A stretch of 7,781 nt of DNA from Acidobacteriota bacterium (GCA_003231035.1 QIHU01000436.1:1-7781), one strand, 5' to 3'. Counted from the first letter of the stretch, positions 1-6,358 are shown. Notes: generated from the sequence alone by a model not told the origin. Numbers and translations: made by a program.

Positions 1-265
1 GGCTGCGCGACCGGCCCCACGAAGCCACCAGCGCCAGATCGGGAAAGGCACCGGCCCGCGCCTCACCGATCGCCGCCTCGACCTCCGAGCGGCGCTCTTC
101 GATCACCTTGAGAGCCGGGTTGCCGGCCAGAGTCAGCTCGACCACTCGCTGTAGATCGAGCTGTAGGTCGAGTCCAGGGGACTCATCGCCTTCGTCACCC
201 AGCACTGATGACGTTAGCGCCAGCGACACCACCACCCAAGCCAAGAAATTTCGTCGTCTACGCAC
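1..265 (-). CDS. TolC-family outer-membrane efflux protein, N-terminal part (runs off the window)
   Basis: This frame stays open to base 1, so only the first 88 residues are visible. It starts at a GTG (265-263) that has GAGG six bases upstream (275-272); an in-frame stop lies further upstream with no better start between. Residues 1-23 look like a Sec signal peptide: four Arg after the start, a hydrophobic stretch (FLAWVVVSLALTSSVLG), then an acidic mature start. Residues 38-88 match the first helix and strand of TolC-type outer-membrane factors: the VVELTLAGNPAL pattern, a Glu/Ala-rich helix with EVEAAIGEARAG, then FPDLALVASWG. Such proteins form trimeric outer-membrane channels for efflux pumps or type I secretion. 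The gene follows the 164-residue membrane gene on the same strand after 153 bases containing a strong hairpin, so cotranscription is uncertain. The family call rests on a short segment; the substrate cannot be told. Confidence 0.8.
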   Translation of the reverse strand, partial: MRRRRNFLAWVVVSLALTSSVLGDEGDESPGLDLQLDLQRVVELTLAGNPALKVIEERRSEVEAAIGEARAGAFPDLALVASWGRSRS

Positions 266-271
266 TACACA

Positions 272-275
272 CCTC
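272..275 (-). promoter_or_regulatory. Ribosome binding site GAGG deciding the GTG start at 265
   Basis: On the minus strand GAGG lies six bases before the GTG at 265-263. No ATG lies between this GTG and the signal-peptide-like segment, so this site selects the start of the TolC-family gene. Confidence 0.6.
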
Positions 276-330
276 GCTCGGCCAGCCACCGCACCGATGG
301 CTGAGAACGGATCGAGCGCTCCTGAAACTC

Positions 331-372
331 AGCCTACCGACCGTCCGGAGATTTCCGAACGGTCGGTAGGCT
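331..372. terminator. Long perfect hairpin between the membrane gene and the TolC-family gene (possible terminator or operator)
   Basis: Bases 331-344 and 359-372 are perfect reverse complements (14 bp). After one C/A mismatch (345/358), a further 4 bp (346-349 with 354-357) closes a GATT loop. The structure lies 46 bases past the stop codon of the 164-residue membrane gene, as expected for a factor-independent terminator. The bases that follow on the minus strand (GAGTTTCAGG) form only a weak T-run. It could therefore be an RNA-processing or stabilising hairpin, or a palindromic protein-binding site ahead of the TolC-family gene. The folding is seen in the sequence; the function is inferred. 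Confidence 0.55.
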
Positions 373-418
373 ACTCACAATCGCTTAAGGGTGCAACTCA
401 CCCGCGAGCGGGCCGCAC

Positions 419-913
419 CTACTGGGCCTTGTACGCGGCAATAAAGTCCGCCACCGCCGCCAGCAACAGCAACAACAGGCCGGCCATCGCCGAGCCATAC
501 CCTTGCTCCAAGGCGCACTGGAGCATCACCGACAAGAGACCTAAGGCGGTCAGGATAGTGGCCGTGGTCACATAGGCGAGGGAGGGCGGAGCTACTGGAG
601 GTTGAGCATGTCCACCACCGCCCACATGACCTCCCTGGGTCTGGCTGGCGATAGCATCGAGTACGACCGCCAAAACAGCGAGAAGTAGACCCAACTCAAC
701 CGCCAACTCGCTGCCCTCGCCTAAACAACCTAGAAGGAAGGCAAGCAAGGCACCTAGAGAGGCAAAACCCGCCGCGATCAACAGCGCTCGAGCCTTGGAA
801 TTGTTGCTCGGCGCACCTCCCATGGGCGGACTCACCGGCGGCTGGGTGTCATTGCCATGTTGCCCAGTTTGCCCGCCATCAGTGGCATCTCCATTATCGT
901 CTTGATCTCTCAT
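419..913 (-). CDS. Four-helix membrane protein made of two similar halves, with QPPV[A/S]PP motifs
   Basis: I do not recognise this 164-residue protein. The ATG at 913 has AGGAGG five bases upstream (924-919). Residues 1-40 are hydrophilic, rich in Asp, Gly and Asn, and probably disordered. Four hydrophobic segments follow at about 43-65, 69-90, 114-134 and 143-160. They form two hairpins, each with a Cys near the end of its first helix (C63, C133) and a short Gly/Glu turn. Each hairpin is preceded by a Pro motif: QPPVSPP at 24-30 and QPPVAPP at 104-110, the latter after a Gly/His linker (HVGGGGH). This suggests an internal duplication. Lys40 and Arg42 before helix 1 favour a cytoplasmic N-terminus, which would also place the Gly/Pro linker and C-terminus in the cytoplasm. 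It is the third gene of the CHAT operon, 72 bases after the 72-residue gene. A pore-forming, sensor or scaffold role is possible; nothing in the sequence decides. Confidence 0.85.
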   Translation of the reverse strand: MRDQDDNGDATDGGQTGQHGNDTQPPVSPPMGGAPSNNSKARALLIAAGFASLGALLAFLLGCLGEGSELAVELGLLLAVLAVVLDAIASQTQGGHVGGGGHAQPPVAPPSLAYVTTATILTALGLLSVMLQCALEQGYGSAMAGLLLLLLAAVADFIAAYKAQ

Positions 914-976
914 TCGACCCTCCTCAATTCGACCTCATCCAAGAAATCCCCTATCCACGTAGGCGGATTAGGGGGC

Positions 977-1001
977 AAAAACCGGCTAGCCACCAGCCGG
1001 T
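977..1001 (-). terminator. Terminator-like hairpin with T-run overlapping the stop of the 72-residue gene
   Basis: Read on the minus strand, ACCGGCT (1001-995), a 7-base loop and AGCCGGT (987-981) form a 7-bp stem that runs into a stretch of five T (981-977). The TAG stop of the 72-residue gene (988-986) lies at the 3' arm. A second hairpin, GCCACC-GGCT-GGTGGC (1004-989), uses the same bases and excludes the first. The site lies between the second and third genes of the operon, so it could lower or condition expression of the membrane protein. The base pairing and T-run are seen; the attenuating role is inferred. Confidence 0.5.
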
Positions 1002-1204
1002 GGCGCTACCGGGGGTTGCGTGTGCCCCGCGGAAGAAGCGCTACCGCCGTCGATGCTCCCACTCGCGCAGCTCTGATGGCTATCACTGCCCGCGGGAAGC
1101 GACTCGAGGCTGTCCGCATTGGGTTCCGCACAGACCTCCAGCGGTTTCAACGTCTCGCTCTCATCGACTTGCCCTAGCATTGTGTCTTCCGTTGGCTCCA
1201 GCAT
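986..1204 (-). CDS. Small acidic 72-residue protein ending in a QPPVAPPAGG tail
   Basis: I do not recognise this protein. The start is the ATG at 1204-1202, chosen because AAGGAG lies seven bases upstream (1217-1212). The frame stays open further upstream, but only as a shadow inside the CHAT gene. The 72 residues contain about twelve Asp/Glu, one Lys and no Arg, so the protein is strongly acidic. It is rich in Ser, Gly and Pro, has two Cys (25 and 46), and shows no signal peptide or membrane segment, so it is probably disordered and cytoplasmic. The tail TQPPVAPPAGG (62-72) matches TQPPVSPPMGG in the next protein of the operon. It sits 79 bases after the CHAT gene and 72 bases before the membrane gene. 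Its context allows a partner, adaptor or substrate of the neighbours; none of these is shown. The good ribosome site and the shared motif support it as a real gene. Confidence 0.75.
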   Translation of the reverse strand: MLEPTEDTMLGQVDESETLKPLEVCAEPNADSLESLPAGSDSHQSCASGSIDGGSASSAGHTQPPVAPPAGG

Positions 1205-1211
1205 TTTAAAT

Positions 1212-1217
1212 CTCCTT
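1212..1217 (-). promoter_or_regulatory. Ribosome binding site AAGGAG for the 72-residue gene
   Basis: AAGGAG stands seven bases before the ATG at 1204-1202 on the minus strand, in a locally AT-rich stretch (ATTTAAA). It sets the start of the small gene well downstream of the beginning of its open frame, which extends into the CHAT gene. Confidence 0.75.
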
Positions 1218-1283
1218 CCAAAATTTACGTCTGCCTCGGTTTCACGTCTATCCCCATTCCTGGCGAAAGACCGTTCCGATTCG

Positions 1284-4200
1284 TTACAGTCTCGCTCGCG
1301 CCGGATTTCCCACCAACACGAAAGGCGCCCAGTAGTGGGGGTGTGCACTGACTCCTCTCGCCTCGAGGGTCTCCAACTTCGCCTGCCGTAATGCGACGAT
1401 GGGATCCTCGCTAGCCAGCAATGCACGGTAAAACCGCACCATCACCTCAGCGGTTTGCTCGTCTTCAACCCGCCATTGGCTCGTCACCAAACTGCGGGCA
1501 CCGGCGTAGAAGAAGCCGCGAGAGAGGCCGACCAGACCCTCGCCGGTCACTTCCCTGCCCAGTGCCGTCTGACAGGCCGAGAGGACGACCAACTGAGCCG
1601 AGAGGTCGAGATCGAAGATCTCGCTCAAATGTAGCGCACCATCTTCGCCGTCCTCCGAGCTACCACCGGCCAATTCCAGGCGCGTGCCCACGGTTTCCTG
1701 CTCATCGATCGAAGCATGCGTCGCGAAGTGGACCCATCGCGCCCGCGGCAGCTCTGAGCTATTCTTCACGCGGAATTCGGAAGCCTCTTCCCTCAAGTAA
1801 AGGGTGACATCTCGCGGGTCCGGGAACAGCTCCCCAATCTCTTTCGCCTCCCGACCGGAAGCCGTCAAGCGCGGCAACCTACCTCGGTATGCCGGATCGG
1901 CAAAGATCACGATCCGATCCGTGGTGGCAACCCTTTCCTGGTGCAGGGTAGTTAGAACCGAAGCGGAGGGGCTATACACGACTTCGTACTGACGCATCAG
2001 GTAGGGCCAATCGACCATCTCTCTTGCGCTGGACGGCACCTCCTCAGTCAACAAGGCCTCAAAAGGAACGTAATAGAGTTCTCGGTCCGGGATCACCACC
2101 AATCTCCGAGCCTCGCCCAGCAGCTCCTTCGCGGGCGCGACCAACGCTTCGTAGAGGCTACGCGCGGCCCAGCGGTACGCGTTCGTTTGGAACTGTCCCG
2201 TCCCCGCGAGTCCTCGGCGCAACTCATCGACCGTCCGCCTTATAGCTGACACCGAGATGGGCAGTTCAATCACCTCGAATTGATCACGACCGATCACGAA
2301 CAGATGGCATCCATAGTCGCTCACCACGTACTCGAGAACCACCGTCCCCGGGGCTAGCAATTCTTGCGTCTGCTGGACCGTGGCAGGCTTGGGATAGGTC
2401 AACTCGGCGTAAAGCGGTGAGGCAAGCCGGATCTGAACTTCGAGGCGACGCCGCTGAGTTCGCAACGAATCGATCCGCAACTGCAAAGCCGCTAACTCCT
2501 CGTCGCGACTGTCCGGCGATGACCTCAATTCCCTCAGGTCGGCCCCTGCACTGATGATCTCCCGATCGAGGAACTTTTCACGTTCTAGAAGAGTTGGGCT
2601 GACCTTGGAACGAAACTCGACGTCAGCTTCCGCAAGAAGTTCGGACAATCCACGGGCGCGCGCCCGCTCACTGACCAAAAAGGCCCTTTCAACGTAATCG
2701 CTCTGCGGCGCTTGTGCGGCGAGCCTCACGAGTAGATCGACCATCATCTCGAATCGATCACGCCGATCCTCCAGAAAAGCGTCGCGCGCTTCCGTGGCAG
2801 CGAGTCCTGCGCGCAAGTGTCGATCAATTTCAAGTACCCGTTCCATCTGGGTCAGCGCCGTCTCCAACTCTCCCTGCTCGCGCAGCAGGCGCGACCATAC
2901 ATAGCGCGAGGTCGCCTCGAGATTGGGCTCCAGCCCGCCATTGAGTTCCAAAGCTTCCTCGAGCAACGCTGTGGATTCTTGGAACCTGCCCGCATCCAAG
3001 TGTAGTTCGGCCATCGAGTTGAGAACGCCGATCTGGGCCAACTTCGCGCCAGAAGCCCTATAGGCTCGCAGAGCTTCGTCGAGGTCCTCCAAAGCCAGAT
3101 CTAGCTCACCCTGCTGCAAGCGTAGCGCCCCTCGCCAACGCAGCGCCAACGGGATAGCATTCTTATCTTCAATCTCCCGCGCAATCTCTAGGGCCTGCGC
3201 AAAGAGATCCAGCGCTTTCTCTTCCTCACCCTGCCTAGCCCGAAGATTGCCTAGATTGCCCAAGGTATAGGCGACTAGCCCACGATCTCCCGCCTGCCGG
3301 AAGAACTCCAGGGCTCTTCGGTAATCTCCTAGGGCGGCCCGCTTGTCGCCTAGAGCCAAGAGAGACGAGGCTCGGTTCTGCACCAGGCTTCCCATGGTTC
3401 TTAGATCATCGATGTTCCCCGGATCGTAGACAGATTCGAGCACGGTGAGAGCACGTTCGGAGGCCGCGGACATTCGCCACAGCTCACCACGGTGCCGGTA
3501 ACTCAATGTAAGTGCTATGAGGATATAACTAAAGGTCTCCCTGCTTTTCGTTTCGTGACCTTTGAGTCGCAGCTCGGCCTCTTCGTAGAGAGCTCGAGAC
3601 ACAAGGAGGTTGCCCAGCTCGTACTCCGCAACACCACGATTAAAAATCGCATCCACACCATCCACCGTCAACCCGAGTTGGCGGTACAACTCCTCCGCCT
3701 CCACAAAGAGTTCGATGGCCGCTCCGTACTTACCACGGTCGTTGAGCGTAAGACCTAGACCATTAAGGCTCAAAGCCAGTTGCGAGCCTGCTCCGCGCTG
3801 CCGCCAATACTCGACTACATTCACGAAAAGATCCAACGCTGTAGCCGAATCATCCCCCTGGCGAGCCACCATAGCCTCCTGATTCGAGATCATGGCCCTT
3901 TCCACTGTGTAGCGAGGTGCATGCCAACGTTGTCTAGCTTTGGCAAAATGATCCACGGAGACCGCCAGTTTTCCGCGACCGTGAGCTTGCTCTCCCAAGA
4001 GATAGTAGGCCCAGCCCGCGCCATGGTCATAGTCCAGCTCTTCGGACAAGCGGACAGCAGCTTCGCAATGCCGACGGGCCTTCTCCGCGGCTCCGGCGCT
4101 TTCCTTCCGCCCCGTCTGATAGCAAAGATCGATTTCATTCCAGATCTTAGGCAGCGCCGAGGCTATGCGGCGTTGCCTAACCGTCGGCTGGAGCCACTGA

Positions 4201-4691
4201 AGGAGTTCGATGCGATAGCTCCCAGTTCTCGCTGTCGGCTCCAAGGACTGCACCACAAGAAACGAGGGCGGGTCTCGCGGAACCTGTGATTCCAACAGCT
4301 CTATCCCTTGATCTACGTTGTAGCTATCGGCTTCGGACACGACTTGGTCGCTCTCATTCACCAGTTTGAGGACCAAGTCAATCCCACGCTGATCGAGAAG
4401 GGCAACCACAAAGTGCTCCTTGCCCGCGGCATGCTCAGGCAACGCGAAGCGATGTACCTCCCCGCCAGTCAGCCGTGCCTCCAGCGGCTCTCCCACGGCC
4501 AGCCGAATCGAGCCCGTTTCGTCGGGCTCGACCTTCCTCGCGGCCACCTCCAGCGGCAAGTACAGCGGCTGCGCCTCGATCAGCGCTAGTGCGGATTCAC
4601 CACCCTTCTCGCCGTCCAGCCCGCAACCGCCCACCACTCCCGCCAGAAGCGAGAGCACCACCAAGAAGAGCCAGCCAGACTTGAGGTTCAT
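1284..4691 (-). CDS. TPR-CHAT domain lipoprotein (predicted caspase-like cysteine protease)
   Basis: The protein has 1135 residues. Residues 1-23 form a lipoprotein signal peptide (hydrophobic 6-20, lipobox-like VGGC with Cys23 as lipidation site); Gly at +2 gives no inner-membrane retention signal. About 45-165 is a predicted beta-rich domain. About 205-625 holds roughly nine to ten TPR repeats, for example LNGLGLTLNDRGKYGAAIELF and LGNLGNLRARQGEEEKALDLF. A linker with AFLVSERARARGLSELL and a charged coiled-coil-like stretch (about 700-755) leads to the CHAT domain (about 770-1135). Both expected catalytic residues are present: His992 in HFATHA and Cys1040 in LSACQTALG. The motifs GLSRGFFYAGARSLVTSQW and the C-terminal HYWAPFVLVG are also typical. 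CHAT proteins are caspase-related peptidases, and TPRs usually bind partners or regulate. Here the enzyme should act on the periplasmic side. It heads the minus-strand operon, divergent from the sigma factor. No good ribosome site precedes the ATG, but the signal peptide fixes this start. Substrate unknown. Confidence 0.95.
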   Translation of the reverse strand: MNLKSGWLFLVVLSLLAGVVGGCGLDGEKGGESALALIEAQPLYLPLEVAARKVEPDETGSIRLAVGEPLEARLTGGEVHRFALPEHAAGKEHFVVALLDQRGIDLVLKLVNESDQVVSEADSYNVDQGIELLESQVPRDPPSFLVVQSLEPTARTGSYRIELLQWLQPTVRQRRIASALPKIWNEIDLCYQTGRKESAGAAEKARRHCEAAVRLSEELDYDHGAGWAYYLLGEQAHGRGKLAVSVDHFAKARQRWHAPRYTVERAMISNQEAMVARQGDDSATALDLFVNVVEYWRQRGAGSQLALSLNGLGLTLNDRGKYGAAIELFVEAEELYRQLGLTVDGVDAIFNRGVAEYELGNLLVSRALYEEAELRLKGHETKSRETFSYILIALTLSYRHRGELWRMSAASERALTVLESVYDPGNIDDLRTMGSLVQNRASSLLALGDKRAALGDYRRALEFFRQAGDRGLVAYTLGNLGNLRARQGEEEKALDLFAQALEIAREIEDKNAIPLALRWRGALRLQQGELDLALEDLDEALRAYRASGAKLAQIGVLNSMAELHLDAGRFQESTALLEEALELNGGLEPNLEATSRYVWSRLLREQGELETALTQMERVLEIDRHLRAGLAATEARDAFLEDRRDRFEMMVDLLVRLAAQAPQSDYVERAFLVSERARARGLSELLAEADVEFRSKVSPTLLEREKFLDREIISAGADLRELRSSPDSRDEELAALQLRIDSLRTQRRRLEVQIRLASPLYAELTYPKPATVQQTQELLAPGTVVLEYVVSDYGCHLFVIGRDQFEVIELPISVSAIRRTVDELRRGLAGTGQFQTNAYRWAARSLYEALVAPAKELLGEARRLVVIPDRELYYVPFEALLTEEVPSSAREMVDWPYLMRQYEVVYSPSASVLTTLHQERVATTDRIVIFADPAYRGRLPRLTASGREAKEIGELFPDPRDVTLYLREEASEFRVKNSSELPRARWVHFATHASIDEQETVGTRLELAGGSSEDGEDGALHLSEIFDLDLSAQLVVLSACQTALGREVTGEGLVGLSRGFFYAGARSLVTSQWRVEDEQTAEVMVRFYRALLASEDPIVALRQAKLETLEARGVSAHPHYWAPFVLVGNPARARL

Positions 4692-4739
4692 TAGAGTGAA
4701 GTCTACCCCGCCACCAGGAGAACTTGGAGCCTATGAAGA

Positions 4740-4768
4740 GTTACACCTTCCCCTTTCTCCACGATCAA
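4740..4768 (-). promoter_or_regulatory. Candidate sigma-70-like promoter for the CHAT operon
   Basis: On the minus strand TTGATC (4768-4763) and TGTAAC (4745-4740) are separated by 17 bases. Each matches four of six consensus positions. Transcription would begin about 40 bases before the CHAT start codon. This is a by-eye match in the 234-base divergent region, and a promoter for the neighbouring ECF sigma factor could lie here instead. Confidence 0.3.
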
Positions 4769-4910
4769 CCGAGCACTGCCCGAGTTGACTTCGCCCCCGT
4801 GCTCCGGCACCATCAGCCAGCGCTTCCAATCCACCTCTTGTCAGCGGACTCGATTTCGGTCCGCCGCTCGATCCCAGCTCTGAGATTGGCGAGGCGCGGC
4901 GGTACTCTTG

Positions 4911-4916
4911 AGGAGG
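4911..4916 (+). promoter_or_regulatory. Ribosome binding site AGGAGG that sets the sigma factor start
   Basis: AGGAGG lies nine bases before GTG 4926 and three bases before GTG 4920. An upstream in-frame TTG at 4908 would place this site inside the coding region, so it is unlikely to be the start. GTG 4926 has the most normal spacing. Confidence 0.65.
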
Positions 4917-4925
4917 ATTGTGGCA

Positions 4926-5474
4926 GTGCGAGCGGGCGAAGCGGAACTCATTGACGGCTTTCTAGCTGGCGACAGCGTGGCGATCAAGGCCATCGATGGC
5001 TGGGTGCAGCAGGCGGCGTGGCCCTTTCGCCGCCGGCTGGGCGATCGCTGGGAGGATTTGTTGCAGGACGTTCGTCTAGAGACCATGCGGCTGCTCCAGG
5101 GCAAGCGCTTCCGTGGCGAGTCGAGCCTCAAGACCTACCTCTGGCGGGTCACCAACAACGCTTGCGTCGACAAGATTCGGGCCCATACTCGCGTGCAGTG
5201 GGAGGAGATCGAGAAGGTCGACCAATGGGGCGATGAACCTCGGCGGCTAGCGCAAGTGGCGGCCGGACGCGGTGAGACCAAAGATCTCCTGCTGCGGGTC
5301 CTCTCCCAGATGCCGGAGGAGTGCAAAAAGATGTGGCAAATGATCCTCAACGGGCTTAGCTACCGAGAGATGAGCGAAGCGCTCGACGTCTCCGAGGGGG
5401 CCCTTCGGGTACGCGTCTTGCGCTGCCGGAAACGGGCCACCGCGGCACGGGACGAACTCGCCCCAAAACAGTAA
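4926..5474 (+). CDS. ECF-type RNA polymerase sigma factor (sigma-70 family)
   Basis: With GTG 4926 as start the protein has 182 residues, a usual ECF length. Region 2 covers about residues 8-88: the AELIDGFLAGD opening, DRWEDLLQDVRLETMRLL for core binding, and FRGESSLKTYLWRVTNNACVDKIRAHTR for -10 recognition. After a short linker, region 4 (about 120-172) carries VLSQMPEECKKMWQM and the helix-turn-helix LSYREMSEALDVSEGALRVR for -35 recognition. There is no sigma region 1 or 3. It would direct RNA polymerase to a small regulon when released from its anti-sigma factor. That factor is the next gene, 50 bases downstream on the same strand. The gene is divergent from the CHAT operon, which makes that operon a likely target, although I saw no clear ECF promoter. 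The family call is secure; the ECF subgroup is not assigned. Confidence 0.95.
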   Translation: MRAGEAELIDGFLAGDSVAIKAIDGWVQQAAWPFRRRLGDRWEDLLQDVRLETMRLLQGKRFRGESSLKTYLWRVTNNACVDKIRAHTRVQWEEIEKVDQWGDEPRRLAQVAAGRGETKDLLLRVLSQMPEECKKMWQMILNGLSYREMSEALDVSEGALRVRVLRCRKRATAARDELAPKQ

Positions 5475-5524
5475 GTAACGTTGAGCCACTTTCTCCGCCT
5501 ACACTAGCCGGAGGTGAGAACAAA

Positions 5525-6358
5525 ATGGATACACAAAAAGCTATCGAGCTATTGCCCTGGTACCTCAACGGGACCCTTGGGGCAGAGGAGCGAGGCGAGG
5601 TCGAGCAGCACCTAGCCAGCTCCGCGGAGTGCCGCCAGGCTCTGGAAGAGACCCGAGCCACCGCAAGAATCTTCAACGCCCGCGTGCCCGGGGAGACCTT
5701 GGTGGACCACGCTTGGGGTGACGAGACGCCCGACTTTGCTCGCGAAATCCTCGCGGAGCACCTTGAGCACTCGCCGCGGGATGCCGAGCTCTTCGAGCTG
5801 GTCATGCAGAGCAAGGGAGCGCTCGAGTGGTCTGAACAGTCCGAAGAAAAACAGAGTTTAACCTCGGTGCCGATGAGGCCGGGCAACGACAATTCCGCCG
5901 TACAGCGTTGGCGAATCACCGCCATTGCCGCGAGCCTTTTGTGCCTCATCGCCCTTACCGGTTGGCTGAGCAGCGGAAATCGGGGCGGCGAGGTGCAAGC
6001 CCGGGCTGGAGCGTTGACCGTCGACTTGGCCCAGACGAGCGTCTACCGCGGAGAAGAGACCCTTCCCAGGGTGACGGTGGGAACGGTGGAGGTCTTCCTG
6101 TCGTTTCCCCTACCGCGTACTGAGGACGGTACTCCCGCCTACGCCACCGACCGGGCCAAGCGGGTGCGGATCGTGGACGCCAATGGCGCCGTGGTGTACC
6201 AGGTCGAAGGACCGGTGCCCAGCCACAGCTTCTACAACGTCACCCTACCCGCCAACGCCGAGTTGGAGCCCGGCATTCACCGTGTTCAATTCTTCGAGGC
6301 CGGTTCCACCGCCGCCGAACCCTTGGCGAGCTACCCCTTCCGCGTCGTCGCCCCCTGA
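5525..6358 (+). CDS. Membrane-anchored anti-sigma factor with a degenerate zinc-finger domain
   Basis: The 277-residue protein begins at ATG 5525, with GGAGGTGA seven bases upstream (5510-5517). Residues 1-45 resemble the zinc-binding anti-sigma fold: LLPWYLNGTLGAEERGEVEQHL followed by SSAECRQAL. The family pattern is H-x3-C-x2-C. Here His29 and Cys36 are present, but the first Cys position is Ser33. An Asp/Glu-rich segment (about 57-110) follows, then one transmembrane helix at 131-148 (ITAIAASLLCLIALTGWL). The rest (about 155-277) should lie outside the cytoplasm and looks beta-rich (VRIVDANGAVVYQVEGPV, GIHRVQFFEAG). Proteins of this kind hold their sigma factor at the membrane and release it upon an envelope signal. 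The gene follows the sigma factor in the same operon. The lost Cys suggests that zinc binding is altered or absent; such variants are known in the family. The partner assignment is by adjacency. Confidence 0.9.
   Translation: MDTQKAIELLPWYLNGTLGAEERGEVEQHLASSAECRQALEETRATARIFNARVPGETLVDHAWGDETPDFAREILAEHLEHSPRDAELFELVMQSKGALEWSEQSEEKQSLTSVPMRPGNDNSAVQRWRITAIAASLLCLIALTGWLSSGNRGGEVQARAGALTVDLAQTSVYRGEETLPRVTVGTVEVFLSFPLPRTEDGTPAYATDRAKRVRIVDANGAVVYQVEGPVPSHSFYNVTLPANAELEPGIHRVQFFEAGSTAAEPLASYPFRVVAP

Noticed and set aside
401..412. CCCG-CGAG-CGGG mini-hairpin after the membrane gene stop
   Set aside because: Only 4 bp and no T-run; the hairpin at 331-372 is far stronger.
108..575. Plus-strand 155-codon open frame across the membrane gene and TolC-family gene
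   Set aside because: Ser/Arg/Thr-rich low-quality sequence opposite two better minus-strand genes and across the 331-372 hairpin; a shadow frame.
1010..1029. CGGGG/CCCCG inverted repeat inside the 72-residue gene
   Set aside because: Five pairs around a 10-base loop within coding, GC-rich DNA; expected by chance.
986..1426. A 146-residue protein covering the whole open frame
   Set aside because: The first half overlaps the CHAT 3' end and has an Arg/Trp-rich shadow composition. A strong ribosome site supports a start at 1204.
3780..4289. Plus-strand 169-codon open frame inside the CHAT gene
   Set aside because: It lies antisense to the TPR region, whose repeats are clearly coding; it shows no domain or ribosome site.
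4785..4813. TTGACT as a -35 element for the sigma operon
   Set aside because: No acceptable -10 hexamer lies 16-19 bases downstream; the bases there are GC-rich (CACCAT or similar).
4724..4954. Plus-strand 76-codon open frame ahead of the sigma factor, with an ATG at 4733
   Set aside because: It overlaps the start of the sigma gene in another frame, has no family resemblance, and its Arg/Ser-rich composition looks like random translation of GC-rich DNA.
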